64,000 bases of DNA from Halorussus salinus (GTDB lineage Archaea; Halobacteriota; Halobacteria; Halobacteriales; Haladaptataceae), in NCBI RefSeq assembly GCF_004765815.2, contig NZ_ML974127.1:970927-1034926 (forward strand), read 5' to 3'. The notes beneath the pieces were generated by a model. That model had not been told where the DNA came from. It made no database searches and saw nothing but the letters and a program-made list of their open reading frames with translations. Shown in pieces: positions 24,202-33,400 of this stretch. A program made the position numbers and the translations under genes. The stretch's first letter is position 1. Each line of letters opens with the position of its first letter.

Positions 24202-25974
24202 TCAGTCGTCATTGAGTATTTCGCCTTCGTTCAGCAGGTCGGCGTCGTGTTTTCGGGCACGTTCCGCGAACCCTTCAAGCATCTGAAATCGCACTTCCGT
24301 GGCGTCCCGTTGGTGTGTCTCCATCGGCCTATCCACCCGAGGAGAAATCTGAAACAGAGCATCAAAGTTCACGGCGAGCAGACTATACTGCTCCGGATTT
24401 TCGGAGCTCGGACTGTTTCCGGCACGTAGAAGTTTCATCAACCGTTCTCTTTGGACCCATTTGGATGCGCGCGGGCCGAGTTCAGTCTTAGAGGAATAGC
24501 CGGTCGCGGCGTTGTGGAGGTCCTTCATCAGGCTCGGGTCTCGATTCAGTTCCGAGAGGAGTCGCGGCCACTGGAGGCTAATGGCGACGAATTTCGCCAA
24601 TTTCTGTATCGTCAACTCACCTTCGATGTACTGGTCGTCAGCCATCCAGTCGAACAGTCCATTGTTCCACGCGAAAATCGCTCGAAGTCGGAGGAGGTTG
24701 ACGAACTTCTTCACCTTACGAGGGTTGTACTTCAGTGCCGGAGCAACAATTCCGACGACTTCTTTCAGAATCTCCGAGTCTTTGTTGAGGAGAACCTTCT
24801 CGGGAATATCCGTCTCGTCTGCGGTCGCTTCACCGAGTCCTTCCAGTCGGTTTGTCGACTGGCCGTCGTTTTCGCGCTCCAAGAGTAGTCGGTTCACGTC
24901 TTCCGGGGCGGGGCGAGGGACCAAGAACGGAATCTGGACGAATTTCTCCAAATATCGATATCCGAACGCGATGTCGCCCGAGGGCTCAAGATTCGTGTCT
25001 CGGTCATCGTTGAGTCGGGACATATCTAAGTACGGCAAGAGGCTCTCATGTTTGGCGCTGATTCCCGCCGCGACCTTCTCGCGGTCCATCCCGACCACGA
25101 ACACTAAGCGCGGGTCGGTCGCTATCATTAGATTTATCGATTGCATCAACTCGGCGGCTTTCGGAATCTCACACCGATCGAGGTCGTCCACAAATACGTA
25201 CACGCGCTGGTCGCCGATGTACGAGTCGAGGATACGCCGGAAGTCGGCGTGGAATTGTTCGATGAACGACACTCGTTCCTCGTACTCCGGTTTCTCGACG
25301 TACTTCCGGAGATCTGTCTCGATGGGATTGACGACCTGCTCGGTGATTCGAAGCCAGAGCGTAACGAGTCCTGCCAGCGAGAGCGCGACCCCACCGGTCC
25401 CGAGAACCGGCCCGACGACGTTCTTGACCGACCCGAGGGCGGGGACAGCTCGGAAGAGTGTGCTGAGAAGAGCAGGGCCAGCGGTCACGAGTACGACCGG
25501 CGTGAGGACGGTAACGACCGCGATAGCGACTCCGACCAGCCCTGCACGGATCATCTCTAAACATCCCATCTTCCAACGGAAGCGCCGCACAGACAGCTTG
25601 AGGTGTCCGAGCCACCGGCGGTAGAAGGGAATTTGCCCCGAAACCTCTCGAAAGAATTGGAGTGCGAATGCCGCCCACAGGGCATCTTCGCGTTCGTGTC
25701 GCCACGGATTGAATTGTACTGTCAGGTTGCCGTGCTCTCTGAGTCGCTCCTCCAACTGTAGCATGAACGATGACTTTCCCATTCCCCACTCGCCTTCGAC
25801 CGAGAGCGTGAGTGGGGGGTCGGTGTCGTCGTGGGTAAGGAAGGCTTCGAGCGCGGTTACGTACGGGTCGAATCCCAACTCGTCGTCCGTCGTCGGTTGG
25901 TCTTTCATCGCGGGGGCGACGTTGGATTCGTCCGTCTCGTCGTCTGACCACGGATTGAACCGCTCGAATATCAT
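24202..25974 (-). CDS. KAP family P-loop NTPase
   Basis: A 590-residue STAND-like KAP ATPase. Walker A is GEWGMGKSS at residues 61-69, Walker B is YVFVDDLDRC at 259-268, and two membrane helices (about 142-166 and 185-209) are inserted between them, the hallmark of KAP proteins, which sit on the inner face of the membrane. The sensor region NLMIATDPRLVFVVGMDREK follows. Third-position G/C is lower than in neighbours, and no operon partner is present, consistent with a mobile accessory gene. KAP proteins include the PifA phage-exclusion protein, so a defence role is plausible but not shown. Confidence 0.85.
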   Translation of the reverse strand: MIFERFNPWSDDETDESNVAPAMKDQPTTDDELGFDPYVTALEAFLTHDDTDPPLTLSVEGEWGMGKSSFMLQLEERLREHGNLTVQFNPWRHEREDALWAAFALQFFREVSGQIPFYRRWLGHLKLSVRRFRWKMGCLEMIRAGLVGVAIAVVTVLTPVVLVTAGPALLSTLFRAVPALGSVKNVVGPVLGTGGVALSLAGLVTLWLRITEQVVNPIETDLRKYVEKPEYEERVSFIEQFHADFRRILDSYIGDQRVYVFVDDLDRCEIPKAAELMQSINLMIATDPRLVFVVGMDREKVAAGISAKHESLLPYLDMSRLNDDRDTNLEPSGDIAFGYRYLEKFVQIPFLVPRPAPEDVNRLLLERENDGQSTNRLEGLGEATADETDIPEKVLLNKDSEILKEVVGIVAPALKYNPRKVKKFVNLLRLRAIFAWNNGLFDWMADDQYIEGELTIQKLAKFVAISLQWPRLLSELNRDPSLMKDLHNAATGYSSKTELGPRASKWVQRERLMKLLRAGNSPSSENPEQYSLLAVNFDALFQISPRVDRPMETHQRDATEVRFQMLEGFAERARKHDADLLNEGEILNDD

Positions 25975-26337
25975 CGATCGCTATATCCCACTCCGAAACT
26001 AAATCATTTCTGAAATTTTTAAAGTTGATTTCTCCTATTCGGCCGTTCACTCGTTGCTATCCCTCGGTCTTCACTAAGCCTGAGTTCAATCTCTTTCCTA
26101 AAGAGAGACCGCCGCATCGGCTTTCAATCGTCAAGGCGGTCGTGAACTTCCGAGAAGTAGGAGATAAAAGAAAGACGCAGATTCGGAACACGATTTCTGG
26201 TCCGGATACCGGTGGAGTGACCGTTTCTCTCGTGGGGGCCGTCAGTACGAGTGCAAATGCGATACACGTCGCACGAAAAATACTCGTAGTCAGCCAACGC
26301 CGATAAGAGGCACGGCTACTTCCGGAGGACGCTCGTC
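25975..26337. other. Lower-GC intergenic region
   Basis: It holds the promoter of the KAP gene: on the minus strand CTTTAAAAATT, about 45 bases from its ATG. The rest is AT-richer than the window average. A 93-codon open frame (26025-26306) has poor third-position bias and overlaps that promoter, so I do not call it. A GGAGG at 26324-26328 is the ribosome-binding site of the following MFS gene. Confidence 0.5.
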
Positions 26338-27525
26338 GTGAGTACCGAAGCCAGCGATTCCACCGCCGTCCCGTGGAGTTCGTCCACGGTCAGAGTCGTC
26401 TTCGCGGCGACCGCGCTCGCACCGCTTGGCGTCCCGCTGCTCAGCCCCGCGCTCCCGGTCGTCCGCGAGGAGTTCGCGCTCACGGACGCGACGACCAGTC
26501 TCCTCGTCTCCGTGTACTTCCTGACGGGCATCGTCCTCTCGCCGTTCATCGGCCTGCTCGCCGACCGAATCGGGCGCAAGCGCGTCCTCGTCCCCTCGCT
26601 GGTCGTCTTCAGCCTCGCTGGCGGCGCAATCGCACTCGCGCCGCCGTTCCGGGTCGTTCTCGCGGTCCGACTCGTGCAGGGCACCGCGGCGGCGGGCATC
26701 TTCGTGACCACCGTGACGCTCGTCGGCGACGCCTTCGAGGGCGTCCAGCGCAACGCCGTTCTCGGGGTCAACACCGCGGTTCTCGCGTCCGGCGCGGCGG
26801 TCTCCCCGTTACTCGGAGGGTATCTGGTCACCATCTCGTGGAACGCGCCGTTCGCCGCGTACCTCCTCGGACTTCCCGTCGCGCTGTTCGCGTGGGTCGC
26901 GCTCGAGGAGACCGCCGTCGAGGAGACCCCGACGAGACGCGGCGCGACCTACCTCCGTGCGGCGGCCAGCAATCTCGCGCGCCGGGCCGCCGTCGTGCCC
27001 TACGCGACGGCGCTCGTGACCGAGGTTCTGCTGTTCGGCACGATAATCACCGCGATGCCGTTCCTGCTGGTCGGGACCTACGGCGTCTCGCCCGTCTTCG
27101 TCGGCGGCGTCGTCACCGTCGCGGAAGCCGTCTCGGCCGCCGTCGCCGCGGCGAACGGCCGCATCGCTACCTCGTTGTCCGACGAGCGCATCGTCGCGGT
27201 CGGCTACGCCTGCTACGGGGTCGGCCTGCTGGTCGCGTGGTGGGCCGCCACGCTTCCGGTACTGGTCGCTGGTGTCGTCGTCTTCGGCGCTGGCGTCGGC
27301 CTGACGATGCCCTCGGTGGACGCGCTGTTGAGCGACCTCGTGAGCGCGGAGTACCGCGCCGGAGCCTTGAGCCTCCGCAACAGCGTCACCTTCCTCGGGC
27401 GCGCGGTCGGGCCGATTCTGTTCGCCGGAGTCGCGGTCGAGACGGGGTATCGGCCGCTCCTGCTCGCGGCGGGCGTGGTCGGGTTCGCGGGCGTCGCGGC
27501 GACGCTCGTCCTGTCCGGCAGTTAG
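26338..27525 (+). CDS. MFS transporter, DHA1-like
   Basis: A 395-residue permease with twelve hydrophobic helices. The loop 2-3 motif is GLLADRIGRKRVL (residues about 79-91), matching the MFS signature G-x3-D-R-x-G-R-(K/R), and loop 8-9 is degenerate. Proline/Gly-rich helix 5 (GAAVSPLLGGYL) resembles drug:proton antiporters. The start is a GTG at 26338 with GGAGG nine bases upstream. Its stop codon overlaps the stop of the convergent membrane gene by four bases. Confidence 0.85.
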   Translation: MSTEASDSTAVPWSSSTVRVVFAATALAPLGVPLLSPALPVVREEFALTDATTSLLVSVYFLTGIVLSPFIGLLADRIGRKRVLVPSLVVFSLAGGAIALAPPFRVVLAVRLVQGTAAAGIFVTTVTLVGDAFEGVQRNAVLGVNTAVLASGAAVSPLLGGYLVTISWNAPFAAYLLGLPVALFAWVALEETAVEETPTRRGATYLRAAASNLARRAAVVPYATALVTEVLLFGTIITAMPFLLVGTYGVSPVFVGGVVTVAEAVSAAVAAANGRIATSLSDERIVAVGYACYGVGLLVAWWAATLPVLVAGVVVFGAGVGLTMPSVDALLSDLVSAEYRAGALSLRNSVTFLGRAVGPILFAGVAVETGYRPLLLAAGVVGFAGVAATLVLSGS

Positions 27526-28118
27526 ACCAGCGCAGGGTCCACCGTTCGACCGACCCACAGGAGACTCCCGACCAGCAGGACCACCGCGAGGGGAATCAGC
27601 CACTGGAAGACGGTCAGCGCCGCGCTCGACGCCTGAATCCCGAAGATGACGAGGACGAGCGGTCCACAGCACGCCGCGCCCGACAACAGCGCCGGAACTC
27701 CCGCGAGGAGGCCCGACGACGAGGCGATGCCGCAGGCCGTCGGCTGTCGCCACGCGAGATACGTCACCGCGAGGTTCACCCCGACGAGAAGCGCGATTCC
27801 CAACCCGAGGAGGGTGTTCAGCGAGAACAGATACGTGCCGACGCCGAACTCCACGAGCGCGACCGGTTCGAAGGAGAGGGCGCTATTGGCTGGCCGGAAG
27901 AAGCGTTCGAGCGGGTTCTCGGCGACGAGTATTCCGACCTCGCCGCTCCCGTCGAACGCGAGGAGGTCGCCCAACCAGAGATACACCACGAGGTAGAGCG
28001 CCGTCGCGCCCGCGAACACCGCGAACCCGTCGCGCCGCCCGAGCGCCGCCCGGACCGCGAATCCAGTTCGGGAGACGGTTCGGCCGACCGGGCCGCGCGA
28101 GTGCGTTTCGGTCGCCAC
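27522..28118 (-). CDS. Membrane protein with Cys-Cys motif, partner of DUF3179 protein
   Basis: A 198-residue membrane protein with five or so helices. It begins at a GTG at 28118 that shares one base with the stop of the DUF3179 gene (TAGTG). In the second half, the sequence LLSGAACCGPLVLVIFG has a vicinal Cys pair in a helix, preceded by PTACGIASS with another Cys. This resembles the metal-relaying Cys pair of MerT-type transporters or a thiol-redox membrane protein, but I cannot assign either. A longer frame running upstream through the DUF3179 gene is an artefact. Confidence 0.65.
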   Translation of the reverse strand: MATETHSRGPVGRTVSRTGFAVRAALGRRDGFAVFAGATALYLVVYLWLGDLLAFDGSGEVGILVAENPLERFFRPANSALSFEPVALVEFGVGTYLFSLNTLLGLGIALLVGVNLAVTYLAWRQPTACGIASSSGLLAGVPALLSGAACCGPLVLVIFGIQASSAALTVFQWLIPLAVVLLVGSLLWVGRTVDPALV

Positions 28119-29269
28119 TACTGGACGACCTCCGTACTCGGGTAGAACCCCGACCACGCGAACCACATCGCGTCGAAGGCGTACGTCCGGTCGAGTGGGA
28201 GGTCCGCGGGGTCGTAGCTCCTGCCGTCCGACGAAACTGCCTGCCCGTCCGCGTAGTCGAACGACCGGTCTTCGGGGTTCCGATAGACGTAGCCCGTGTC
28301 GAGCCTCGGGTCGTAGACCGCGAGGGACGCGGCGTCGCCGACCGACGCCGACAGCAGTTTCGCCGCTCGGAGCGCGGGCTTCTCGAAGGCGAGCCGCGAT
28401 TCTTCCCCCGGAAGCCGCGCGCCGAGGACGACCCGCTTGTTCGGCAGGCGGTCGTCGCGCCGGAGCGGCGGGAACAGCGTCGAGTCTCGGACGTAGTATC
28501 CCGACGGATTCGGGACGTACGAGCCGTAGGGGTCCTGTCCGTAGTTGCGGACGTAGCCGGTCTCCGTCGAGAGGACCCGCGTCTCCGGATGGGCCGCCTG
28601 CCACCGCTTCCACGTGGTCCAGACGAGTCGGAACTCCCGTAGCGACCGACCCTCGAACTCGCCGGAAATCGCGGTGCCGAGGACCTGTGGCCACCGACTG
28701 TCGGTCGCCCGGTCGTACATCACGAGGTTGTTGTTCACCAGTTTGCCCGACACGCCGAAGGTGGTCTCGCCCCGTTGGAACCCCATCGCGGTCCCGGTCA
28801 GCGGGCAGTAGGTCACGGCGACCGGTTCGCCGCCCACTACGTCGTTCGTTATCTCGTGCTGGACCAGAATCTTCTGGGGGTAGGCTTTCACCTCGCCGTT
28901 GCGGACGAGACCGAACACCACGTCCTCGGGTCGCAGCTCCGAGTCCGCTTCTCCGGCGTCCCGGAACTTCGGTTCGTCTATCGACGGGATGCCGTCCTTC
29001 GGCGGGCCGCCCGACAGGACCTCCTCGCGGAGCGCGGCGAAGTCGTACTCGACGGGGAGCGCCGACGCGCGGAGCGGAACGCCATCCACGCGCTCGCCGG
29101 ACGCGGTGGTCGATTGCTCCGCGCGGCCCTCGTTCTCCTCGGCTCCTCCCTCCCCGCCTTCGCTCTCCCCCTCGACTCCCTCCGCGGTGAGTCCCCCGAT
29201 ACACCCCGATAGCCCGGTCAGCGCGACGCCCGCCGCGGCTACGAACCGCCGTCTCGAAGTCCGTTCCAT
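28118..29269 (-). CDS. DUF3179 domain lipoprotein
   Basis: A 383-residue exported protein. The N-terminus has a Tat motif (RRRFVAAAG) and a lipobox LSGC with Cys23, then an acidic Glu/Gly linker. The DUF3179 domain follows, with its typical YCPLTGTAMGFQR, FGVSGKLVNNNLVMYDR and SRWPQVLGTAISGEFEG segments. The single Cys in TYCPLTG is conserved in the family and could bind a metal or haem; the function is not known. It is followed without a gap by the Cys-Cys membrane protein, so the two probably work together at the membrane surface. Confidence 0.88.
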   Translation of the reverse strand: MERTSRRRFVAAAGVALTGLSGCIGGLTAEGVEGESEGGEGGAEENEGRAEQSTTASGERVDGVPLRASALPVEYDFAALREEVLSGGPPKDGIPSIDEPKFRDAGEADSELRPEDVVFGLVRNGEVKAYPQKILVQHEITNDVVGGEPVAVTYCPLTGTAMGFQRGETTFGVSGKLVNNNLVMYDRATDSRWPQVLGTAISGEFEGRSLREFRLVWTTWKRWQAAHPETRVLSTETGYVRNYGQDPYGSYVPNPSGYYVRDSTLFPPLRRDDRLPNKRVVLGARLPGEESRLAFEKPALRAAKLLSASVGDAASLAVYDPRLDTGYVYRNPEDRSFDYADGQAVSSDGRSYDPADLPLDRTYAFDAMWFAWSGFYPSTEVVQ

Positions 29270-29423
29270 GCCGGTCGGTAGCCCTTGTAGAACGTTAACG
29301 CTTCTACGGCTGTGTCGTCGGACTGCACACCCGCCGGTCCGGTCGCGGAAACGGACTCATCTCAGACAGTAGTAATTGTAATTTCCGGCGGGTAGCGTCC
29401 GTTCCGCGCCGGTTCGCAGAGAC

Positions 29424-29491
29424 CCTCGCGCCTGTGGTGTCCTCGCGCCTGTGGTGTCCTCGTACCTGTGGTGTCCTCGCGCCTGCGGCGT
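29424..29491. repeat. 17-bp tandem repeat, four copies
   Basis: CCTCGCGCCTGTGGTGT at 29424-29440 and 29441-29457 is exact; the third copy (29458-29474) has two changes and the fourth (29475-29491) two. It lies immediately 3' of the truncated haemoglobin stop codon (minus-strand gene). The remaining interval 29270-29423 contains the divergent upstream area of the DUF3179 gene. Confidence 0.8.
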
Positions 29492-29493
29492 CC

Positions 29494-29874
29494 TCACTCC
29501 GCGGAGACGATTGCCGACTGGAGTTCGCCGACCGCGGCGATGACCGTCTTCCGGTCGTCTTCGGACACGTCGAACTCGGCCAGCGCCTCGTCGAGGTGGT
29601 GGGCGACGATTTTGAAGTCGCGGGCGTCGATTCCGAGGTGGTCGTGAGCGGTTTCGAGGTCCCGGCCGTCGTACTCGACCGGCCCGCCAGCCACCGACGA
29701 GAGGAACTGGGTCTGGTGGGCGCGGAGCGCCGACACGTCGGTCTCCTCGAAGTAGTGTTCGACTCGCTCGTCGCCGAGGACGCGATCGTAAAACGAGTCC
29801 ACGACGGCCGCTATCGCGTCTTCGCCGCCGAGGCGGTCGTAGAGGGTCCCGGACATCTGTCCGTAGCCAGACAT
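29494..29874 (-). CDS. Group I truncated haemoglobin (trHbN)
   Basis: A 126-residue 2-on-2 globin. By alignment to Mycobacterium tuberculosis trHbN, the proximal His(F8) is His77 (ETAHDHLGI), Tyr(B10) is Tyr29 (SFYDRVL), Gln(E11) is Gln54 and Leu(E7) is Leu50. This distal set is that of NO-dioxygenating trHbN, which converts NO and bound O2 to nitrate. Two starts are possible: ATG at 29874 or ATG at 29856 (MSGTLYDRLGG), the latter matching the usual family start. It is divergent from cheY and close to two H-NOX genes, a context pointing to nitric oxide. Confidence 0.9.
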   Translation of the reverse strand: MSGYGQMSGTLYDRLGGEDAIAAVVDSFYDRVLGDERVEHYFEETDVSALRAHQTQFLSSVAGGPVEYDGRDLETAHDHLGIDARDFKIVAHHLDEALAEFDVSEDDRKTVIAAVGELQSAIVSAE

Positions 29875-29972
29875 GGACTCGCCTTCAATTTATTGGCCGA
29901 TAGGTGTCATATTTTCGGCTCTCGGGCTTCTGAACCGACTACCATCGGTCGAATTTCCGGTCCGAGGAGTAA

Positions 29973-29982
29973 TGTTTTATGC
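29973..29982 (+). promoter_or_regulatory. TATA-like box of cheY
   Basis: TGTTTTATGC, centred about 42 bases before the cheY ATG, leaves a leader of roughly 15 bases. It probably drives the cheY-cheA-cheC unit. Confidence 0.45.
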
Positions 29983-30018
29983 TATGCACGGTATCGCCTA
30001 ACTAACGAGTATGATGTC

Positions 30019-30387
30019 ATGAAGACCGGGATTCTCATCGTGGACGACTCGGAGTTCATGCGCCAGCGGGTCAAGAGCGCGCTGGCCGACGACCGGTACC
30101 GAATCGTCGCCGAAGCGCCCAACGGCGCGTGGGCCATCCAGAAGTACAAGGAGAACGCCGACGAGGTGGACCTGATTCTGATGGACATCGTGATGCGGAA
30201 GGCCAACGGGCTGAAAGCGACCGCGGCCATCAAGAAACTGGACGACGACGTGCGGGTCATCATGTGTACCAGCGTCGGCCAGCGCCAGAAGATACAGTTG
30301 GCGGCGCGGGCCGGGGCGGACGCCTACATCACCAAACCCTTCGAAGACGAGGAGCTAACCGAAGCCATCGACGGGGTGGTGACGTGA
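30019..30387 (+). CDS. cheY: Chemotaxis response regulator CheY
   Basis: A 122-residue single-domain receiver. The phosphoacceptor is Asp56 (LILMDIVM), the acidic pair Asp9-Asp10 binds Mg, the conserved Thr is in IMCTSVG, and the Lys in YITKPF completes the active site. Phosphorylated by CheA, archaeal CheY acts on the archaellum motor through adaptor proteins. The start is the ATG at 30019; the frame is open further upstream but that region is the globin-side intergenic sequence. It heads the cheY-cheA-cheC unit, 54 bases before cheA. Confidence 0.93.
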   Translation: MKTGILIVDDSEFMRQRVKSALADDRYRIVAEAPNGAWAIQKYKENADEVDLILMDIVMRKANGLKATAAIKKLDDDVRVIMCTSVGQRQKIQLAARAGADAYITKPFEDEELTEAIDGVVT

Positions 30388-30429
30388 CGAGGCCCGCGGA
30401 CGCCAGCCAGCGCCGTCGAGACTCCTCGC

Positions 30430-30436
30430 GGAGGTG
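30430..30436 (+). promoter_or_regulatory. Ribosome-binding site of cheA
   Basis: GGAGGTG, a near-complete match to the archaeal anti-Shine-Dalgarno sequence, five bases before the ATG at 30442. It settles the cheA start. Confidence 0.75.
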
Positions 30437-30441
30437 CCGGG

Positions 30442-33400
30442 ATGGCACCGACTGACGAGGCGTTCTTCCGCGAGGCCAAGTCCCAGATTCGCGCGCTGAA
30501 CGACGGTCTGCTGGCGGTCGAGCGCGACGACGCCGCGGTCGCGGTCCCCGAACTCTTCCGGGTCGCCCACTCGCTGAAGGGGTCGTGTCACACGCACGGA
30601 CTGGACGACGCCGGGGACCTCGCCCACGCCGTCGAGGACGTGCTGGACGCGCTCCGGGCGGGCGAGGTCGAACCCTCTCCCGACCTCGTGGACGCGGCGC
30701 TCGACGCCGTGGACCTACTGGAAGCGACGGTCCGGGCGGCCGCGGTCGGCGGGTCGGTCAACGGCGACGCGGACGCGACGCGGGCCGCGCTCCGGGAGGC
30801 GCTGGACGCCGCGCGCGCCGAGTCGCCCGGCGGGACGCCCGACGAAGGCTCCTCGGCGGACGCCTCCGAGGAGACCGCGGAGTCCGCGACGCCGGACGCC
30901 CCCGCGCCCGACCTCGCCGACCCCGACGAGTGGGACCCCGCGGACGACGACCTGAGCGACGACGTGGTCGCGGCGCTCGAAGAGACCACTGAGTTCGACG
31001 ACTTGGACGCGCTCCTCGACGGGATGGACGCGCCTGACGACGACGACGAACTCGACGGCTGGGGGATGCTGGACGACGGCGGGGTGGACGGGGCGGAGGA
31101 CCAAAATGCGCCGGACGGACCTCCCCCCGAACCGGCCGAGAGTCACCAATCTGCCGAGACCCACCGACCGACCGAGACGCCCGACGAACCCTCGTCGTTC
31201 TTCGAGGAGACCAAGGCGGCGGTCGAGGAGGACGACATCGAATCGCTACAGGCGGACATCGACGCGGTGGAGTTCGGCGAGTTCGACGACGAGGACGACT
31301 ACACCATCGAGGAGTTGATGGCGCTCGAACCGGACGACGCCACCGACGACTCGTCGGTCGGGCCAGCGGACGAGGCGTCCGGCGCGGAAGCGGCGGCCGC
31401 CGACGACTCGGGAGTCAGCGACGACTCGGACGCTACGGGCGACTCCGATGGGAGCGACGACCCCGTGGACCTGCCGCCGGACCTCCTCGGACTCGACTCG
31501 GACGCGGCCGACGACTCCAACGAACAGAGCGCCGACCCGACCGCTGGCATCGAATCGGCCACCGAGACCGACCCGCTCGCTGGCGACGCGGCGGACGCGA
31601 CCGAGACGGAGGGTATCGGCGATCCGCTCGGACTCGCGGACGCCGACCCGAGTGCCGACGACGCGCCGACCGACGAGACAGTTGGCAGTGACGAGACTAC
31701 GGAAACCGACAGGACAGACGAGACTCACCGGACAGACGAGAGCGACGAGACCGAGGAGCCGACCGCCGACGAGTCCGGCGACGCAGGACGTTCCGAATCC
31801 GTACCCACCGAATCGGACGAAGCGGCCGACGAGGAGACCGAGACCAACACCTTCGTCTTCGGGACCGAGACCGAGGCGGACCCCGGAGCGACCGACGAAC
31901 CGGCGACCGACGAACCGGAAACCGGCGACCGGACGGCAACCGACGACCCCGCGGACGCCGCATCCGGCGAGGTGTCCGTCGCTGATGGGGCGGACGACGA
32001 GTCGGTGCCGGACGCGGATTCGGTGCCGGACGCCGATTCGGTACCGGATGCTGATACGATACCGGACGACGGTGCGATACCGGACGACGGTGCGATACCG
32101 GACGACGGTTCGATACCGGACGCCGACTCGACGCCGGACGCCGACTCGATGCCCGAGACCGACCTCGGCGTGGACTTGGACGCCGACCTCGGCGCGGAGT
32201 TAGACGCCGACTTCGACGCGGACCTCGGCGACTCGGCCGGGGTCGCGGACGACGCGGCCGGAACCGGGATGGACGTGTCCGTGGACGACGAGATGGCCGC
32301 GTTCGAGTCGCGCTTCGGCGACCTCCTCGGCGAGGAGACCGACGACGAACCAGACGAGGGCGCGGTGTTCCGGTCGGCGGTGACGACCATCGAGGAGAGC
32401 CGCCTCGACGCCGAGCGGTTCCCGACCGGCGGGCGCTCCGACCGCGGGCGAGCGGGCGACGAGTTCGACCGCTTGCGGGCGATGACCGTGGACGTGGACA
32501 CCGCCGACGAACTCCTGAACGTCGCCGAGGAGTTGTCGCTGACCCATCTCCGACTGGACGAGGCGGTCGGTCCCGACACCGACGACGCCATCCGCGAGGA
32601 GGTCTCGAACCTCCTGCGCGTGCTGACCGACTACCGCCGGACCGTGATGGACGTGCGACTCATGCCCCTCGAAACCGCCGTCGAGACGATTCCGCGGACG
32701 GTCCGGGACGTGGCGCGTTCGCAGGGCAAGGAGGTCGAACTGGCGGTCAGCGACGCCGACGTGGAACTCGACCGCTCCATCGTGGACCGCCTGCGCGACC
32801 CGCTGGTCCACCTCGCCAGAAACGCGGTGGACCACGGCATCGAGTCGCCCGACGAGCGCGAGGCGGCCGGGAAGCCCCGGACCGGCACGGTCGAGATTTC
32901 GGCCGAGCGCGTCGGCGACGAGGTGGTCGTGGAGTTGGCCGACGACGGCCGGGGCGTGGACCCCGAGGCGGTCCGCGAGCGGGCCGTCGAGAACGGCGTG
33001 GTCTCGGCGACCGAGGCCGAGCGACTGTCCGACGACGAGACCTACGACCTCCTCTTCGAACCGGGCTTCACGACCGCCGAGGAGGTGACCGACGTGAGCG
33101 GTCGCGGCGTCGGGATGGACGTGGTGAACCGGACCGTCGCGGACCTCAACGGCTCGGTTGCCGTCGAGAGCGAACCGGGCTACGGGACCACGGTCCGCCT
33201 TCGCGTACCCGTCTCCATCGCGCTCACCGAAGTCCTGTTCGTGGAGGTCGCGGGCCAGACGTTCGGGATTCCGATGGTTTCGGTCGAGCAGATTACCGCC
33301 GCGCCGCCGGTCGAGGAGAGCGAGGGCCGCGAGGTGGTCCGCCGGTCGAACCTCGAATTGGTGGGCGGACTGCCGGAGGGCGTCGAGGCCGACGACGCCT

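Noticed and set aside
26025-26306. A 93-codon plus-strand frame in the AT-rich region before the MFS gene
   Set aside because: Weak third-position bias, TTG start, and overlap with the KAP promoter; no recognisable motif.
27522-29204. A 560-codon minus-strand frame covering the Cys-Cys membrane protein and most of the DUF3179 gene
   Set aside because: Only its last 198 codons look like protein; the first part is the out-of-frame shadow of DUF3179, and a GTG at 28118 gives the proper start.
29424-29491. Tandem repeats considered as a CRISPR array
   Set aside because: Units are contiguous with no unique spacers and no cas genes are nearby. The same holds for the arrays at 32002 and 61726.
29434-30387. 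A 317-codon plus-strand frame ending in CheY
   Set aside because: The N-terminal 195 codons are antisense to the truncated haemoglobin gene and its upstream region; the receiver begins at the ATG at 30019.
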